From the NCBI GenBank assembly GCA_900540545.1, contig UQGJ01000004.1, positions 62,001-126,000 on the forward strand: a stretch of 64,000 nucleotides of DNA. The letters are read 5' to 3'. The DNA comes from an uncultured Eubacteriales bacterium (GTDB lineage Bacteria > Bacillota > Clostridia > Oscillospirales > Oscillospiraceae). Numbering within the stretch: the first letter of the stretch is position 1; every line of letters begins with the position of its first letter. Shown here one piece after another: positions 7,580-17,404 of this stretch. Below the pieces are notes generated by a model. That model was not told the origin of the DNA. It saw only the letters and a list, made by a program, of their open reading frames with translations, and did not search any database. The position numbers and the translations under genes are program-made.

Positions 7580-8494
7580 ATGGAGAACGAAGCGCGTTTG
7601 ATACAGGATTTGGCCCGGCGGTGTCCGTCCCTGGAGCTGCGGGAGAACGAGCCCATGGCGAAGCACACCACCTTCCGCATCGGCGGGCCTGTGAAGGTCA
7701 TGGCCTTGCCAAAGACGGAAGCCGAAGCGGTGGCAGCGGTCCAGGTGGCGGCGGAGCTGGGAATCGAGCCGATTTTCATGGGCAACGGCAGCGACCTGCT
7801 GGTGGCCGACGCCGGGGTGGATGGATTCATCGTCAAGGCCGTAGACGGGCTGAACGGGCTGTCCGCGGAAGGGAATACCCTCCGGGCGGGCAGCGGGGTA
7901 CTGCTGTCCCGGCTGGCCCACTTCGCCATGGAGCGGGGGCTGGCCGGCCTGGAGTTCGCCCACGGCATCCCCGGCTCCCTGGGGGGCGCCGTGACCATGG
8001 ACGCCGGGGCCTATGACGGCGATATGAGCATGGTGGTCCGGTCGGTGGACTACCTGGATGAGCGCGGGAACCTGGGGACTCTGAAAGGGGCGGAGCTGGA
8101 CTTCTCGTACCGCCACAGCGCCTTTTCCGACGGGAAACGGCTGATTTTGGGGGCGGAGCTGGAGCTGAAGCCGGGGGAGCGGTCCTCCATCCAGGCGCTG
8201 ATGGAGGATTTGGGCCACCGCCGCCGCCACAAGCAGCCGCTGGACCTGCCCAGTGCGGGCAGCACCTTCAAGCGCCCCCAGGGCTATTTCGCCGCCGCTC
8301 TCATCGACGAGTGCAAGCTCAAGGGGGCCAGCATCGGCGGGGCCCAGGTGTCCACCAAGCACGCCGGGTTCATCGTGAATACTGGCGGGGCCACCTGTGC
8401 CGACGTGTTGGCCCTGGTGGAGCTGGTGCGGGAGACGGTCCTCCGGGAGACCGGGGTAGCCCTGGAGCTGGAAATCAAGACGCTGGGCGTATAG
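7580..8494 (+). CDS. murB: UDP-N-acetylenolpyruvoylglucosamine reductase
   Basis: 304 residues from ATG 7580, five bases after GGGAGG; an in-frame ATG at 7553 lacks a ribosome-binding site. MurB is a cytosolic FAD enzyme that reduces enolpyruvyl-UDP-GlcNAc to UDP-MurNAc. Signatures include the FAD-binding KHTTFRIGGPVKVMA, IFMGNGSDLLVAD, LEFAHGIPGSLGGAVTMDAGAY, FSYRHSAF and the C-terminal LPSAGSTFKRP with its proton-donor serine. It is the first gene of a + strand cluster with rapZ, yvcK and whiA, an order conserved in Clostridia (murB next to yvcJ-yvcK-whiA). Confidence 0.96.
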   Translation: MENEARLIQDLARRCPSLELRENEPMAKHTTFRIGGPVKVMALPKTEAEAVAAVQVAAELGIEPIFMGNGSDLLVADAGVDGFIVKAVDGLNGLSAEGNTLRAGSGVLLSRLAHFAMERGLAGLEFAHGIPGSLGGAVTMDAGAYDGDMSMVVRSVDYLDERGNLGTLKGAELDFSYRHSAFSDGKRLILGAELELKPGERSSIQALMEDLGHRRRHKQPLDLPSAGSTFKRPQGYFAAALIDECKLKGASIGGAQVSTKHAGFIVNTGGATCADVLALVELVRETVLRETGVALELEIKTLGV

Positions 8495-8546
8495 AGACAG
8501 AAGGAGAGACGGAGCCGCCGTCCCAGGGCGGCTTCGGGGTGAGTGT

Positions 8547-9407
8547 ATGGAATTTATCATCGTTTCGGGGATGTCGGGGGCCGGGAAGAGCAAGGCGGCC
8601 TCTTTTCTGGAGGATATGGGGTATTACGTGGTGGACAACATGCCCGCCCCGCTGATGCCCAAGTTCGCCGAGCTGTGCATGGCCCAGCCGGGGCAGTACG
8701 ACAAGGTGGTGCTGGTCACCGACATCCGGGGCGGGCAGACCTTTGACGGGCTGTTTGCCGCCCTGGACGACCTGAAGGCCATGGGGTGCGCCTATCAAAT
8801 CTTATTTGTGGAGGCCACCGCCGAGACCATCATCAAGCGCTACAAAGAGACCCGGCGTATCCACCCCCTGGCCCAGAACGGCCGGTCGCTGGCCGAGGCG
8901 GTGCAGTCGGAGCGGGCGGCCCTGGAGCCGGTGCGCCAGCGGGCGGCCTACATCGTGGACACCTCGGCCCTCTCCACCGCCAAGCTGCGGGGGGAGATGC
9001 TCCGGCTCTTCGGCTCCGGGGAGGCTACCCCGGCCATGAGCGTGTCGGTGGTCTCCTTCGGGTTCAAGCACGGCATCCCCATAGAGGCCGACCTGGTCTT
9101 TGATGTGCGGTTTTTACCCAACCCCTACTACATCGCCGAGCTGCGGGAGCTGACGGGGCTGGACGACGGCATCCGGGAGTTCGTGTTCGGCTACCAGCAG
9201 ACCCGGGACTTTATGAAGCATCTGGAACACATGATGAGCTTTCTGCTCCCACTCTACGTGGAGGAGGGCAAGACGGCGCTGGTCATCGGCATCGGCTGTA
9301 CCGGCGGGCACCACCGCTCCGTGGCCATCACCCGGGCCCTGGCCGAGTTCATCCGGCAGAAGGGGTACAGCGCCACGGAGAACCACCGGGACATGACGCG
9401 GGACTAA
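8547..9407 (+). CDS. rapZ: RNase adapter / nucleotide-binding protein RapZ (YvcJ)
   Basis: 286 residues with the N-terminal Walker A motif GMSGAGKSKAA (about residues 8-18) and the conserved C-terminal segment FGFKHGIPIEADLVFDVRFLPNP and IGIGCTGGHHRSVAI. RapZ proteins bind nucleotide; in enterobacteria they route a small RNA to RNase E to control glmS, and in Bacillus the homologue YvcJ affects competence. In this Gram-positive context the target is unknown. The start ATG at 8547 has GGGGTGAG upstream, and the gene is linked to yvcK 16 bases downstream. Confidence 0.95.
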   Translation: MEFIIVSGMSGAGKSKAASFLEDMGYYVVDNMPAPLMPKFAELCMAQPGQYDKVVLVTDIRGGQTFDGLFAALDDLKAMGCAYQILFVEATAETIIKRYKETRRIHPLAQNGRSLAEAVQSERAALEPVRQRAAYIVDTSALSTAKLRGEMLRLFGSGEATPAMSVSVVSFGFKHGIPIEADLVFDVRFLPNPYYIAELRELTGLDDGIREFVFGYQQTRDFMKHLEHMMSFLLPLYVEEGKTALVIGIGCTGGHHRSVAITRALAEFIRQKGYSATENHRDMTRD

Positions 9408-9423
9408 AAGAGGGTGTGATTGG

Positions 9424-10452
9424 ATGAAAGCGGAATACGGACCGAAAATCGCCGCTATCGGCGGGGGGACGGGGCTGTCCACCATGCTGCGGGGCCTCAA
9501 GCGCTACACCCGGAACCTAACGGCCATCGTTACCGTGGCCGACGACGGCGGCGGGTCCGGCATGCTGCGGCAGGACCTGGGGATGCCCCCGCCGGGGGAC
9601 ATCCGCCACTGCATGCAGGCCCTGGCCAACGTGGAGCCGGTGATGGAGGACCTGCTGGCCTACCGTTTCCCGGCCGGGTCCGGGAGCCTGACGGGCCAGT
9701 GCTTCGGCAACCTGCTGCTGGCCGCCCTCAACGGCATCTCCGGCTCCTTCGACCAAGCGGTGGCCAGCATGAGCGAGGTTCTGGCCATCACGGGCCGGGT
9801 GCTGCCGGTGACCAACGACGACGTACAGCTAGAGGCCACCTTTGAAAACGGCACCCAGGTTGTGGGGGAGTCCAAGATATGCGAGTTCAAGAAGGCTCAG
9901 GACTGCCGCATCTCCAAGGTGCGGCTGATTCCAGAGCGGCCTCCCGCCCTGCCGGAGACCCTGAAGGCCATTGCGGAGGCCGACCTCATTTTGCTGGGGC
10001 CGGGGAGTCTCTACACCAGCGTCATCCCCAACCTGCTGGTGGACGGGGTGGCGGAGGCCATTCGGAACTCGGACGCCCTGAAAATCTATATTTGCAACAT
10101 TATGACCCAGGACGGGGAGACGGAGGGGTACACGGTCTCCGACCACGTCCACGCCCTGCTGACCCACGGGGGCGGGCCGGGGCTGGTGGACATCTGCCTT
10201 GCCAACTCCGCCCAAGTGCGGCCGGGGCTGGTGGAACGGTACAAGGTGGAGGACGCGGCCCCCATCGCCATCGACCGGGACAGGGTGGAAGCCCTGGGGG
10301 TGGAGCTGGTGGAGCGGCCCCTGGCCTCCGAGACCTCGGACTACGCCCGGCACTCCATCACCCGGCTGGCCGCCGCGGTGATGGGCCTGTTCAGTGAGCG
10401 GGCGGTCCGGGTGGCCGGGGACGACGAGGAACAGTATATCATCGAGGAGTAA
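9424..10452 (+). CDS. yvcK: Gluconeogenesis factor YvcK (CofD-like fold)
   Basis: 342 residues. The N-terminal IAAIGGGTGLSTMLRGLK and VTVADDGGGSGMLRQDLGMPPPGDIRHC are the phosphate-binding signatures of the YvcK/CofD family, and LLGPGSLYTSVIPNLLV follows in the middle. YvcK binds UDP-sugars and is needed for growth on gluconeogenic carbon and for correct cell-wall synthesis and PBP1 placement in Bacillus. AGAGGG precedes the ATG at 9424. It lies between rapZ and whiA as in most Firmicutes. Confidence 0.96.
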   Translation: MKAEYGPKIAAIGGGTGLSTMLRGLKRYTRNLTAIVTVADDGGGSGMLRQDLGMPPPGDIRHCMQALANVEPVMEDLLAYRFPAGSGSLTGQCFGNLLLAALNGISGSFDQAVASMSEVLAITGRVLPVTNDDVQLEATFENGTQVVGESKICEFKKAQDCRISKVRLIPERPPALPETLKAIAEADLILLGPGSLYTSVIPNLLVDGVAEAIRNSDALKIYICNIMTQDGETEGYTVSDHVHALLTHGGGPGLVDICLANSAQVRPGLVERYKVEDAAPIAIDRDRVEALGVELVERPLASETSDYARHSITRLAAAVMGLFSERAVRVAGDDEEQYIIEE

Positions 10453-10477
10453 GCCGGGGAGAGGAGGTGAACAGCAG

Positions 10478-11377
10478 TTGTCCTTTGCAGGCGTTGTGAA
10501 AGAAGAACTTTGCCGGGACGAAATGGGGCGGAAGTGCTGCGCCCGGGCGGAGCTGTACGGGGTGCTGCTGTTCTGCCAGACCTTCAGTGCGGCGGAAATC
10601 AAAATCGTCACCGGTGGGCCGGCCTTTGCCCGGCGGCTTCCGGAGCTGCTGCGGCGGGCGTTCAAGCTGGACTTCGACGCGGTGACCGCCAAGGGGGACG
10701 GGGCCGGGAAGCGTACCTTCCTCCTGAACCGGAGGGACAAGCTCTCGGCGGTACTGGACTACTACGGCTACGACCCGGCGGTAAGTCTGGCCCACCACAT
10801 CAATTTCGGGGTGCTGGAGGAGGATCACTGCAAGGCGGCCTTCCTGCGGGGGGCGTTTTTGGCGGCGGGGTCGGTGAGCGACCCGGAGAAAAGCTACCAT
10901 TTGGAGCTGGTGACCTCCCATTTCAGCGTGAGCCGGGAGCTGGTGGCCCTGCTGCAGGAGGTGGGCTTTGCCCCCAAGCAGACCACCCGAAAGTCCAATT
11001 ATGTGACCTATTTCAAGCCCAGCGAGACCATTGAGGAGCTTTTGACGTACATCGGCGCCCCGTTGGCGGCCATGGAGATCATGAACGCCAAGCTGGAAAA
11101 GAACCTGCGGGGCAGCGTGAACCGGCGGGTGAACTGCGACTCGGCCAACCTGGACAAGGCCGTGGACGCGGCCCTGGAGCAGGTGGAGGCCATCGGGCGG
11201 CTCTCCGCGGCCAGAGGGCTGGATTCCCTGCCGGACAAGCTCCGGGAGACGGCCCAGCTTCGGCTGGAAAACCCGGAGCTGACGCTGTCCCAATTGGCGG
11301 CCCTGTGTGACCCGCCCATCTCCAAGTCGGCCCTGAACCACCGGCTGCGGAAGCTGATGGAGTTGGCGGGGGAGTAG
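10478..11377 (+). CDS. whiA: DNA-binding protein WhiA
   Basis: 299 residues from a TTG start at 10478, nine bases behind a strong GGAGGTGA at 10463-10470; the protein begins with the family hallmark SFAGVVKEELCR. The N-terminal two-thirds is the LAGLIDADG-like endonuclease-derived domain (FLRGAFLAAGSVSDPEKSYHLEL at about residues 122-145), and the C-terminus carries the helix-turn-helix ENPELTLSQLAALCDPPISKSALNHRLRKL. WhiA is a nucleoid-associated protein that affects division and chromosome segregation in Bacillus and sporulation septation in Streptomyces. It directly follows yvcK. Confidence 0.95.
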   Translation: MSFAGVVKEELCRDEMGRKCCARAELYGVLLFCQTFSAAEIKIVTGGPAFARRLPELLRRAFKLDFDAVTAKGDGAGKRTFLLNRRDKLSAVLDYYGYDPAVSLAHHINFGVLEEDHCKAAFLRGAFLAAGSVSDPEKSYHLELVTSHFSVSRELVALLQEVGFAPKQTTRKSNYVTYFKPSETIEELLTYIGAPLAAMEIMNAKLEKNLRGSVNRRVNCDSANLDKAVDAALEQVEAIGRLSAARGLDSLPDKLRETAQLRLENPELTLSQLAALCDPPISKSALNHRLRKLMELAGE

Positions 11378-11446
11378 AGACAGGGACGGTGGGCGGTCTT
11401 TGGCCGCCCGCGTCCGCACAAAAAAGACAGGAGAGGAGGGGCCGCC

Positions 11447-14400
11447 ATGAGCTTTGCCCATCTACATATCCATACGGAATTTAGCCTCCTGGACGGCTGC
11501 TGCCGCATTCCGGGGCTGGTGAAGCGGGTCAAGGAGCTGGGGCAGACCGCCGTTGCTATCACCGACCACGGGGTCATGTACGGGGTCATCGACTTCTACC
11601 GGGCCTGCAAGGCCGAGGGCATCAAGCCCATCATCGGCTGTGAGGTCTACGTGGCCCCCCGGACCCGGTTCGACAAGGTCCACGAGCTGGACAAGAGCCC
11701 CTATCACCTCATCCTGCTGTGCCGGAACGAGGAGGGCTACCGCAATCTGTGCCATATGGTGTCCCAGAGCTTCACCGAGGGCTTTTACAACCGGCCCCGC
11801 ATCGACAGGGAGCTGCTGCGGGCCAACTGCGGGGGGCTCATCGCCCTGTCGGCCTGTCTGGCGGGGGAGCTGCCCCGGCTGCTGCGCAACGGGCAGTACG
11901 AGGAGGCCAAGAAGGAAGCCCTGGCCATGCGGGACCTCTTTGGTGAGGACGGGTATTACCTGGAACTCCAGGACCACCGACTGCCGGAGGACCCGGAAAT
12001 CACCCAGGGTCTGGTGCGGCTCCACGAGGAGACGGGCATCCCCTTGGTGGCTACCAACGACGCCCACTATCTGACCCGGGCCGACGCCCGGACCCAGGAC
12101 GTGCTCATGTGCATCCAGATGGGCAAGACGGTGGACGACCCCAGTCGGATGAAATTTGAGACCGAGGAGTTCTACGTCAAGTCGGAGGAGGAGATGCGCG
12201 CCCTCTTCCCCCAGTGGCCCGAGGCCATTGAGAACACCCAGAAGGTGGCGGACTTGTGCAACGTGGAGTTCGAGTTCGGCAAGTACCACCTGCCGGAATT
12301 CAAGCTGCCGGAGGGCTACACCGACGGGGACGCCTACTTTGAAAAGCTGTGCCTGGACGGGTTCAAGTGGCGGTATCCCGACGAGCCGGAGGAGTACCGG
12401 CGGCAATTGCAGTATGAGATGGATATGATTCGGAAGATGGGGTTCGTGGACTACTTCCTCATCGTCTCCGACTTCATCGGCTACGCCAAGCGCCAAGGCA
12501 TCCCCGTGGGGCCGGGCCGCGGGTCGGCGGCGGGCAGCGTGGTGTCCTACTGCCTGAACATCACCGACGTGAACCCAGAGAAATACAGCCTCTACTTCGA
12601 GCGCTTCCTGAACCCGGAGCGGGTGACTATGCCCGACATTGACATCGACTTCTGCATCCGGCGGCGGCAGGAGGTCATCGACTACGTCTGCCGGAAGTAC
12701 GGCGCCGACCACGTGGCCCAGATCGTCACCTTCGGCACCATGGCGGCCCGTGGGGCCATCCGGGACGTGGGCCGGGCGCTGAACTTCCCTTACGCCGAGG
12801 TGGATAACATCGCCAAGCAGGTGCCCAGCGGACCGGGGGCGCTTCACATCACGCTGAACGAGGCGCTGAAGATTTCCAAGCCGCTGCGGGAGCTGTACGA
12901 GGGGGATGAGCGGGTCAAGCAGCTCATCGACACCGCCCGCTCTATCGAGGGCATGCCCCGCCACGCCTCCACCCACGCCGCCGGCGTGGTCATCACCCGG
13001 CTGCCGGTGAGCGATTACGTGCCCCTGGCTACCAACGACGAGTCGGTGGTGACCCAGTACACCATGACCACCCTGGAAGAGCTGGGGCTGCTGAAGATGG
13101 ACTTTTTGGGCCTGCGGAACCTAACGGTGCTGGACGACGCGGTGCAGCTGGTGCGCAGGACCCAGCCGGACTTTGACCTCCACGCCATCCCCGACGACGA
13201 CCCCAAGGTCTATCAGATGCTCTCCGAGGGCAAGACCTCCGGCGTGTTCCAGATGGAGTCGCCGGGCATGACGGGGGTGTGCGTGGGGTTGAAGCCCCAG
13301 AACATTGAGGACATCACGGCTATCGTGGCCCTCTATCGGCCGGGGCCCATGGACTCCATCCCCCGGTTCATCGCCTGCAAGCACGACCCCAATCTGGTGC
13401 GGTACAAGCACCCCTTGCTGGAGCCCATCCTCTCCGTGACCTATGGCTGTATCGTGTACCAGGAGCAGGTCATTGAGATTTTCCGCAAGCTGGCGGGATT
13501 CTCTCTGGGCCAGGCCGACATGGTCCGCCGGGCCATGTCCAAAAAGAAGAAGGCCCAAATCGAGAAGGAGCGGGGGGCGTTCATCCACGGCGACCCCGAG
13601 CGGAACATCCCCGGCTGTGTGGCAAACGGGGTGCCCGAGGCGGTGGGGGAGGCCATCTACGACGAGATCAACGACTTCGCCAACTACGCCTTCAACAAGG
13701 CCCACGCCGTATGCTACGCCATCGTGGCCTACCAGACGGCCTGGTTCAAGTACCACCACATGCGGGAGTATATGGCCGCCCTGCTGACCTCCGTGCTGGA
13801 ATCCCAGACCAAGGTGGCCGAATATATCGCCGAGTGCAAGGACAACGGTATCCGGCTCCTGCCCCCCGACGTGAACGAGTCCGGGGCCGATTTCACCGTC
13901 TCCGGCGAGCATATCCGCTTCGGACTGGTGGCGGTGAAGGGCGTGGGCCGGGGCGTCATTGAAAACCTGCTGTCGGAGCGCGGCAAGGATGGACCCTTTA
14001 CATCCTTCCCGGACTTCTGCCAACGGATGTCCGGGGCCGACCTGAACCGGCGGGTGGTGGAGAGCCTCATCAAGTGCGGGGCCTTCGACAGCTTGGGGTA
14101 CAAGCGCTCCCAGCTGTTACAGGTCTACGGCCAGGTGCTGGACGGCATCGCCCAGCAGCGGCGGAAGAACCTGGAGGGGCAGATCGACCTCTTTGGGGGC
14201 GGCGGCGGGGCGGACAAGCCCGCGGGCCTGCCGGAGATGGTGCTGCCCAATATCCCGGAGTTCTCCCGCCGGGAGCTGATGACCATGGAGAAGGAGACCA
14301 CGGGCCTCTACCTCACCGGGCACCCCATGGACGAGTACCGGGAGGCGGCCCAAAAGGTGAAGGCCCATGCCATCGGGGCCATTATGGCTGACTTCGCCAA

Positions 14401-14908
14401 AGAGGGCGGGCCGACCACCTACCGGGACGACCAGAAGGTGACCATCGCCGGGGTGGTGTCGGCATCCAAGACCAAGACTACCAAGAACAACACCCTTATG
14501 GCCTACGTCACTCTAGAGGACGATACGGGGGCCATGGAGCTGCTGGTCTTTTCCAGAGTGCTGGGGGAGAGCGGTAGCTATATCCGGGAGAACGCCCCCA
14601 TCGTGGCCAGCGGGCGGCTGTCCGTCCGGGACGAGAAGGAGCCCCAGATGATGGTGGACTCCATCCGGCCTTTGGGTGAGGAGGACCGGAGCAGCGGGGA
14701 AGTAAAAAAACTTTACATCCGTGTGCCCACCCGGGGCACTGAATTCGAGAAATTGAGAAAGATATTTGAGATGTTTCCCGGCCAAAGCCAGGCGGTGTTC
14801 TACTTCGAGGATACCAAAAAGCGGCTGGGGACCATCTGCGAGCTCCACCCGGCGCTTTTGAAGGAGTTGGGGGAACGGCTGGGGCCGGAGAACGTGGTCG
14901 TGAAATAA
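11447..14908 (+). CDS. dnaE: DNA polymerase III subunit alpha, DnaE type
   Basis: 1153 residues, ATG 11447 with AGGAGAGGAGG upstream. It opens with the PHP domain (FAHLHIHTEFSLLDG, AVAITDHGVMYGVIDF), continues with the catalytic palm containing GPGRGSAAGSVVSY and the triad region MPDIDIDFC (about residue 400), then tandem helix-hairpin-helix and an OB-fold (TIAGVVSASKTKTTKNNTLM at about 1000). The lack of an embedded exonuclease separates it from PolC; Firmicutes usually have both. It elongates DNA from RNA primers at the fork. The gene follows whiA after 69 bases and precedes cardiolipin synthase by 18 bases. Confidence 0.97.
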   Translation: MSFAHLHIHTEFSLLDGCCRIPGLVKRVKELGQTAVAITDHGVMYGVIDFYRACKAEGIKPIIGCEVYVAPRTRFDKVHELDKSPYHLILLCRNEEGYRNLCHMVSQSFTEGFYNRPRIDRELLRANCGGLIALSACLAGELPRLLRNGQYEEAKKEALAMRDLFGEDGYYLELQDHRLPEDPEITQGLVRLHEETGIPLVATNDAHYLTRADARTQDVLMCIQMGKTVDDPSRMKFETEEFYVKSEEEMRALFPQWPEAIENTQKVADLCNVEFEFGKYHLPEFKLPEGYTDGDAYFEKLCLDGFKWRYPDEPEEYRRQLQYEMDMIRKMGFVDYFLIVSDFIGYAKRQGIPVGPGRGSAAGSVVSYCLNITDVNPEKYSLYFERFLNPERVTMPDIDIDFCIRRRQEVIDYVCRKYGADHVAQIVTFGTMAARGAIRDVGRALNFPYAEVDNIAKQVPSGPGALHITLNEALKISKPLRELYEGDERVKQLIDTARSIEGMPRHASTHAAGVVITRLPVSDYVPLATNDESVVTQYTMTTLEELGLLKMDFLGLRNLTVLDDAVQLVRRTQPDFDLHAIPDDDPKVYQMLSEGKTSGVFQMESPGMTGVCVGLKPQNIEDITAIVALYRPGPMDSIPRFIACKHDPNLVRYKHPLLEPILSVTYGCIVYQEQVIEIFRKLAGFSLGQADMVRRAMSKKKKAQIEKERGAFIHGDPERNIPGCVANGVPEAVGEAIYDEINDFANYAFNKAHAVCYAIVAYQTAWFKYHHMREYMAALLTSVLESQTKVAEYIAECKDNGIRLLPPDVNESGADFTVSGEHIRFGLVAVKGVGRGVIENLLSERGKDGPFTSFPDFCQRMSGADLNRRVVESLIKCGAFDSLGYKRSQLLQVYGQVLDGIAQQRRKNLEGQIDLFGGGGGADKPAGLPEMVLPNIPEFSRRELMTMEKETTGLYLTGHPMDEYREAAQKVKAHAIGAIMADFAKEGGPTTYRDDQKVTIAGVVSASKTKTTKNNTLMAYVTLEDDTGAMELLVFSRVLGESGSYIRENAPIVASGRLSVRDEKEPQMMVDSIRPLGEEDRSSGEVKKLYIRVPTRGTEFEKLRKIFEMFPGQSQAVFYFEDTKKRLGTICELHPALLKELGERLGPENVVVK

Positions 14909-14926
14909 GACCGGAGAGAGGGAACG

Positions 14927-16465
14927 ATGAAAAAGCTGGTATCCATCCTGTTCCACCGCATGGTGCTGGTGGCCCTGTTCCTGATGATCCAGGTGGGCGT
15001 GCTGGTGGCCATTATCCTGCGGTTCAACAATTTTTTCCTGCCGCTCTATGTGCTGTGCATTGTGGTCAGCATCGTGGCGGTGTTCTGGATCGCGGGCAAT
15101 CGGAGCGATCCGGGGTATAAAATCGGCTGGATCATCCCCATTTTGGTCTTTCCCATCTTCGGCGGGCTGTTCTACCTCATGTTCGGCGGCAACAAGCTGT
15201 CCAAGCGGCAGCAGAAGAAGATGCGGGGGATGGACCGGACCATGGTGGAGGTCCTGGCCCCGGACTTCAAGGCAGATGCGCTGCTGCCCATCGGGGAGGA
15301 CGCGGTCCATCAGGCCCGGTATCTGGAGCAGATGGCCCACTGCCCGGTCTACGGCAACACGGAGACCGAGTATTACCCCCTGGGGGAGCTGTGCTTCACC
15401 CGGATGGTGGAGGAGCTGAAGAAGGCCCAGCGCTATATCTTCGTGGAGTACTTCATCATCGAGGAGGGGGAGATGTGGGACACCATCCTGGACATCCTCA
15501 AGGACAAGGTCCAGGAGGGGGTGGACGTGCGGGTGATGTACGACGACATCGGCTCCATGTTCACCCTGCCCCGGGATTACGCCAGGGACCTGGAGGAACG
15601 GACGGGCATCAAGTGCTCCGTGTTCAACCGCTTCGTCCCGGTGCTGTCCCTGCGGCTCAACAACCGGGACCATCGGAAAATCTGCGTCATCGACGGCAAG
15701 GTAGGCTTCACCGGCGGCATCAACCTGGCCGACGAGTATATCAACGCCAAGGTGAAGTACGGCCACTGGAAGGACAGCGCCATCCTGGTGCGGGGCGAGG
15801 CCGCGTGGAGCATGGCGGTCATGTTCCTGACCCTGTGGGACTACGTGCGGGAGAAGGAGGACGACTACGGCAGGTTCCGGCCGGTCTATGGGCCGGAGGA
15901 GCAGCTGCCCCAGGCCCAGGGCTTTGTCCAGCCCTACACGGACAACCCCCTGGACAACGAGCCGGTGGGGCAGACGGTCTACCTCAATCTCATCAATAAG
16001 GCCCGGCGGTATGTCTATATCACTACGCCCTATCTGATTTTGGATGACTCCATGAACACGGCGCTGTGCATCGCAGCCAAGTCCGGGGTGGACGTACGCA
16101 TCATGACCCCCCATATCCCGGACAAGAAGGTGGTCTTTGAGCTGACCCGCGCCCATTACGAGCCGCTGCTGGAGGCGGGGGTGCGCATCTATGAGTACAC
16201 CCCCGGCTTCGTCCACGCCAAGAACTTCTGCGTGGACGACGAATTCGGGACGGTGGGGTCCATTAACGCCGATTACCGCAGCCTGTTCCTCCACTTTGAA
16301 AACGGAGTGTGGCTGTGCAACGACCCCAGTGTCAAGGACATTCGGGCGGATTTTCTGTCTACCCTGGAACAGTGTCAGGCGGTGACGCTGGAGCAGTGTC
16401 GGGCCCTGCCCTGGTGGCGAAAGGCGTTCCGCTCGGTGCTAAAGGTGTTCGCGCCGCTGATGTGA
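14927..16465 (+). CDS. cls: Cardiolipin synthase, phospholipase D superfamily
   Basis: 512 residues: two N-terminal membrane helices (about residues 8-30 and 35-58), a linker with YKIGWIIPILVFPIFGG, then two PLD catalytic HxK motifs, NNRDHRKICVIDGKVGFTGG (about residue 245) and GFVHAKNFCVDDEFGTVGS (about residue 425). The enzyme condenses two phosphatidylglycerol molecules to cardiolipin at the membrane. GGAGAGAGGG precedes the ATG. Length matches bacterial ClsA (about 480-515). It is probably co-transcribed with dnaE and ends at a strong bidirectional terminator. Confidence 0.95.
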   Translation: MKKLVSILFHRMVLVALFLMIQVGVLVAIILRFNNFFLPLYVLCIVVSIVAVFWIAGNRSDPGYKIGWIIPILVFPIFGGLFYLMFGGNKLSKRQQKKMRGMDRTMVEVLAPDFKADALLPIGEDAVHQARYLEQMAHCPVYGNTETEYYPLGELCFTRMVEELKKAQRYIFVEYFIIEEGEMWDTILDILKDKVQEGVDVRVMYDDIGSMFTLPRDYARDLEERTGIKCSVFNRFVPVLSLRLNNRDHRKICVIDGKVGFTGGINLADEYINAKVKYGHWKDSAILVRGEAAWSMAVMFLTLWDYVREKEDDYGRFRPVYGPEEQLPQAQGFVQPYTDNPLDNEPVGQTVYLNLINKARRYVYITTPYLILDDSMNTALCIAAKSGVDVRIMTPHIPDKKVVFELTRAHYEPLLEAGVRIYEYTPGFVHAKNFCVDDEFGTVGSINADYRSLFLHFENGVWLCNDPSVKDIRADFLSTLEQCQAVTLEQCRALPWWRKAFRSVLKVFAPLM

Positions 16466-16471
16466 GGATGA

Positions 16472-16508
16472 AAAAGGTCCGGGACCATTTATGGTCCCGG
16501 ACCTTTTG
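16472..16508. terminator. Bidirectional terminator
   Basis: A 15-bp perfect stem (aaaaggtccgggacc / ggtcccggacctttt) with loop atttat separates the convergent cls and membrane-protein genes. Confidence 0.92.
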
Positions 16509-16515
16509 TATGTAT

Positions 16516-17400
16516 TCAGGCGGCTTTTTTTGCTTCCTTTTTGGCGGCGCGCTCGGCCTTGCGGTGGGCCCGCCACTGGGCGCCGTAGGAGCGGACGTCG
16601 TCCAGGGTGTAGCGCTGGGAGGACATATGGGCGTAGCGGTTGCGGAAGCGGCGGCTCTGGCGCTCGGCCTTTTCAAGCAGGTCGTTGTAGTTGGACATAA
16701 GCCGCTCCAGGGAGTCGGCCACCCCGTCGGGGAGGCTGTCCCGGGCGGCGTCCAGCTTCTGCTTGAGCTGTTCGCCGGCCTCCTCCAGGTTGTCGCCCAG
16801 GTCGGCCTTGGCCAGGGCCAGCTGGAGCCGCAGCTCGTCGCCGGCGGTCTGCAGCTTGTTCATGGCCTTGGTCACCAGGGCCAGCTTACGGATGGTGGTA
16901 ACGGTATCCACGATGAGCAGGGTGACGGTGGAACCGCAGAGCACGTATTTGAGCCACATGGGGATGGCGTCGAAGAGCCGGGCCACCGGGGGGTGGATGA
17001 GAAAGACGGCCACGTAGGACATGACGCCCCAAAAGAGGCTCACGGGCAGGCAGACCCGGCCCTTGATGTTGAACTTGATATGGCTGTAATCCCAGTATTT
17101 GATGTGGGTGGTGGTCTCCAGGAACCAGCCCACGAAATACTCCCAGGCGGTCATGACAAAGACGGCCACGAAGTAAAAGACCACCAAATTGTCCTTGAAG
17201 GGGGCGAAAAAGAGGATCATCAGCAGGAAGCCCACGCCGTAGATGGGGCAGATGGGGCCGTAGAGAAAGCCCCGGGCCACCAGATGCTTTTCAATGACGG
17301 AGCAGTAGCAGGTCTCCCACACCCATCCGCAGAAAGAATAGAAGATGAAATAGAGAAACAGGAGCGTGATGGGGTATCCCAATAGAGACGGTTCGACCAT
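16516..17400 (-). CDS. Putative ABC-transporter type IV membrane protein (CmpB-like) with coiled-coil tail
   Basis: 294 residues. The N-terminal half has about five membrane segments and the family-like motifs FYSFCGWVWETCYCSV and GFLYGPICPIYGVGF, which I associate with the ABC_trans_CmpB family of Firmicutes. From about residue 165 onward the protein is soluble, charged and predicted to be helical/coiled coil, rich in Leu, Ala, Glu and Lys, ending AAKKEAKKAA. Function is unknown. The start ATG at 17400 follows AAGGAG; it begins four bases after the stop of the DUF4364 gene, so the two form an operon. Confidence 0.75.
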   Translation of the reverse strand: MVEPSLLGYPITLLFLYFIFYSFCGWVWETCYCSVIEKHLVARGFLYGPICPIYGVGFLLMILFFAPFKDNLVVFYFVAVFVMTAWEYFVGWFLETTTHIKYWDYSHIKFNIKGRVCLPVSLFWGVMSYVAVFLIHPPVARLFDAIPMWLKYVLCGSTVTLLIVDTVTTIRKLALVTKAMNKLQTAGDELRLQLALAKADLGDNLEEAGEQLKQKLDAARDSLPDGVADSLERLMSNYNDLLEKAERQSRRFRNRYAHMSSQRYTLDDVRSYGAQWRAHRKAERAAKKEAKKAA

Positions 17401-17404
17401 GTCC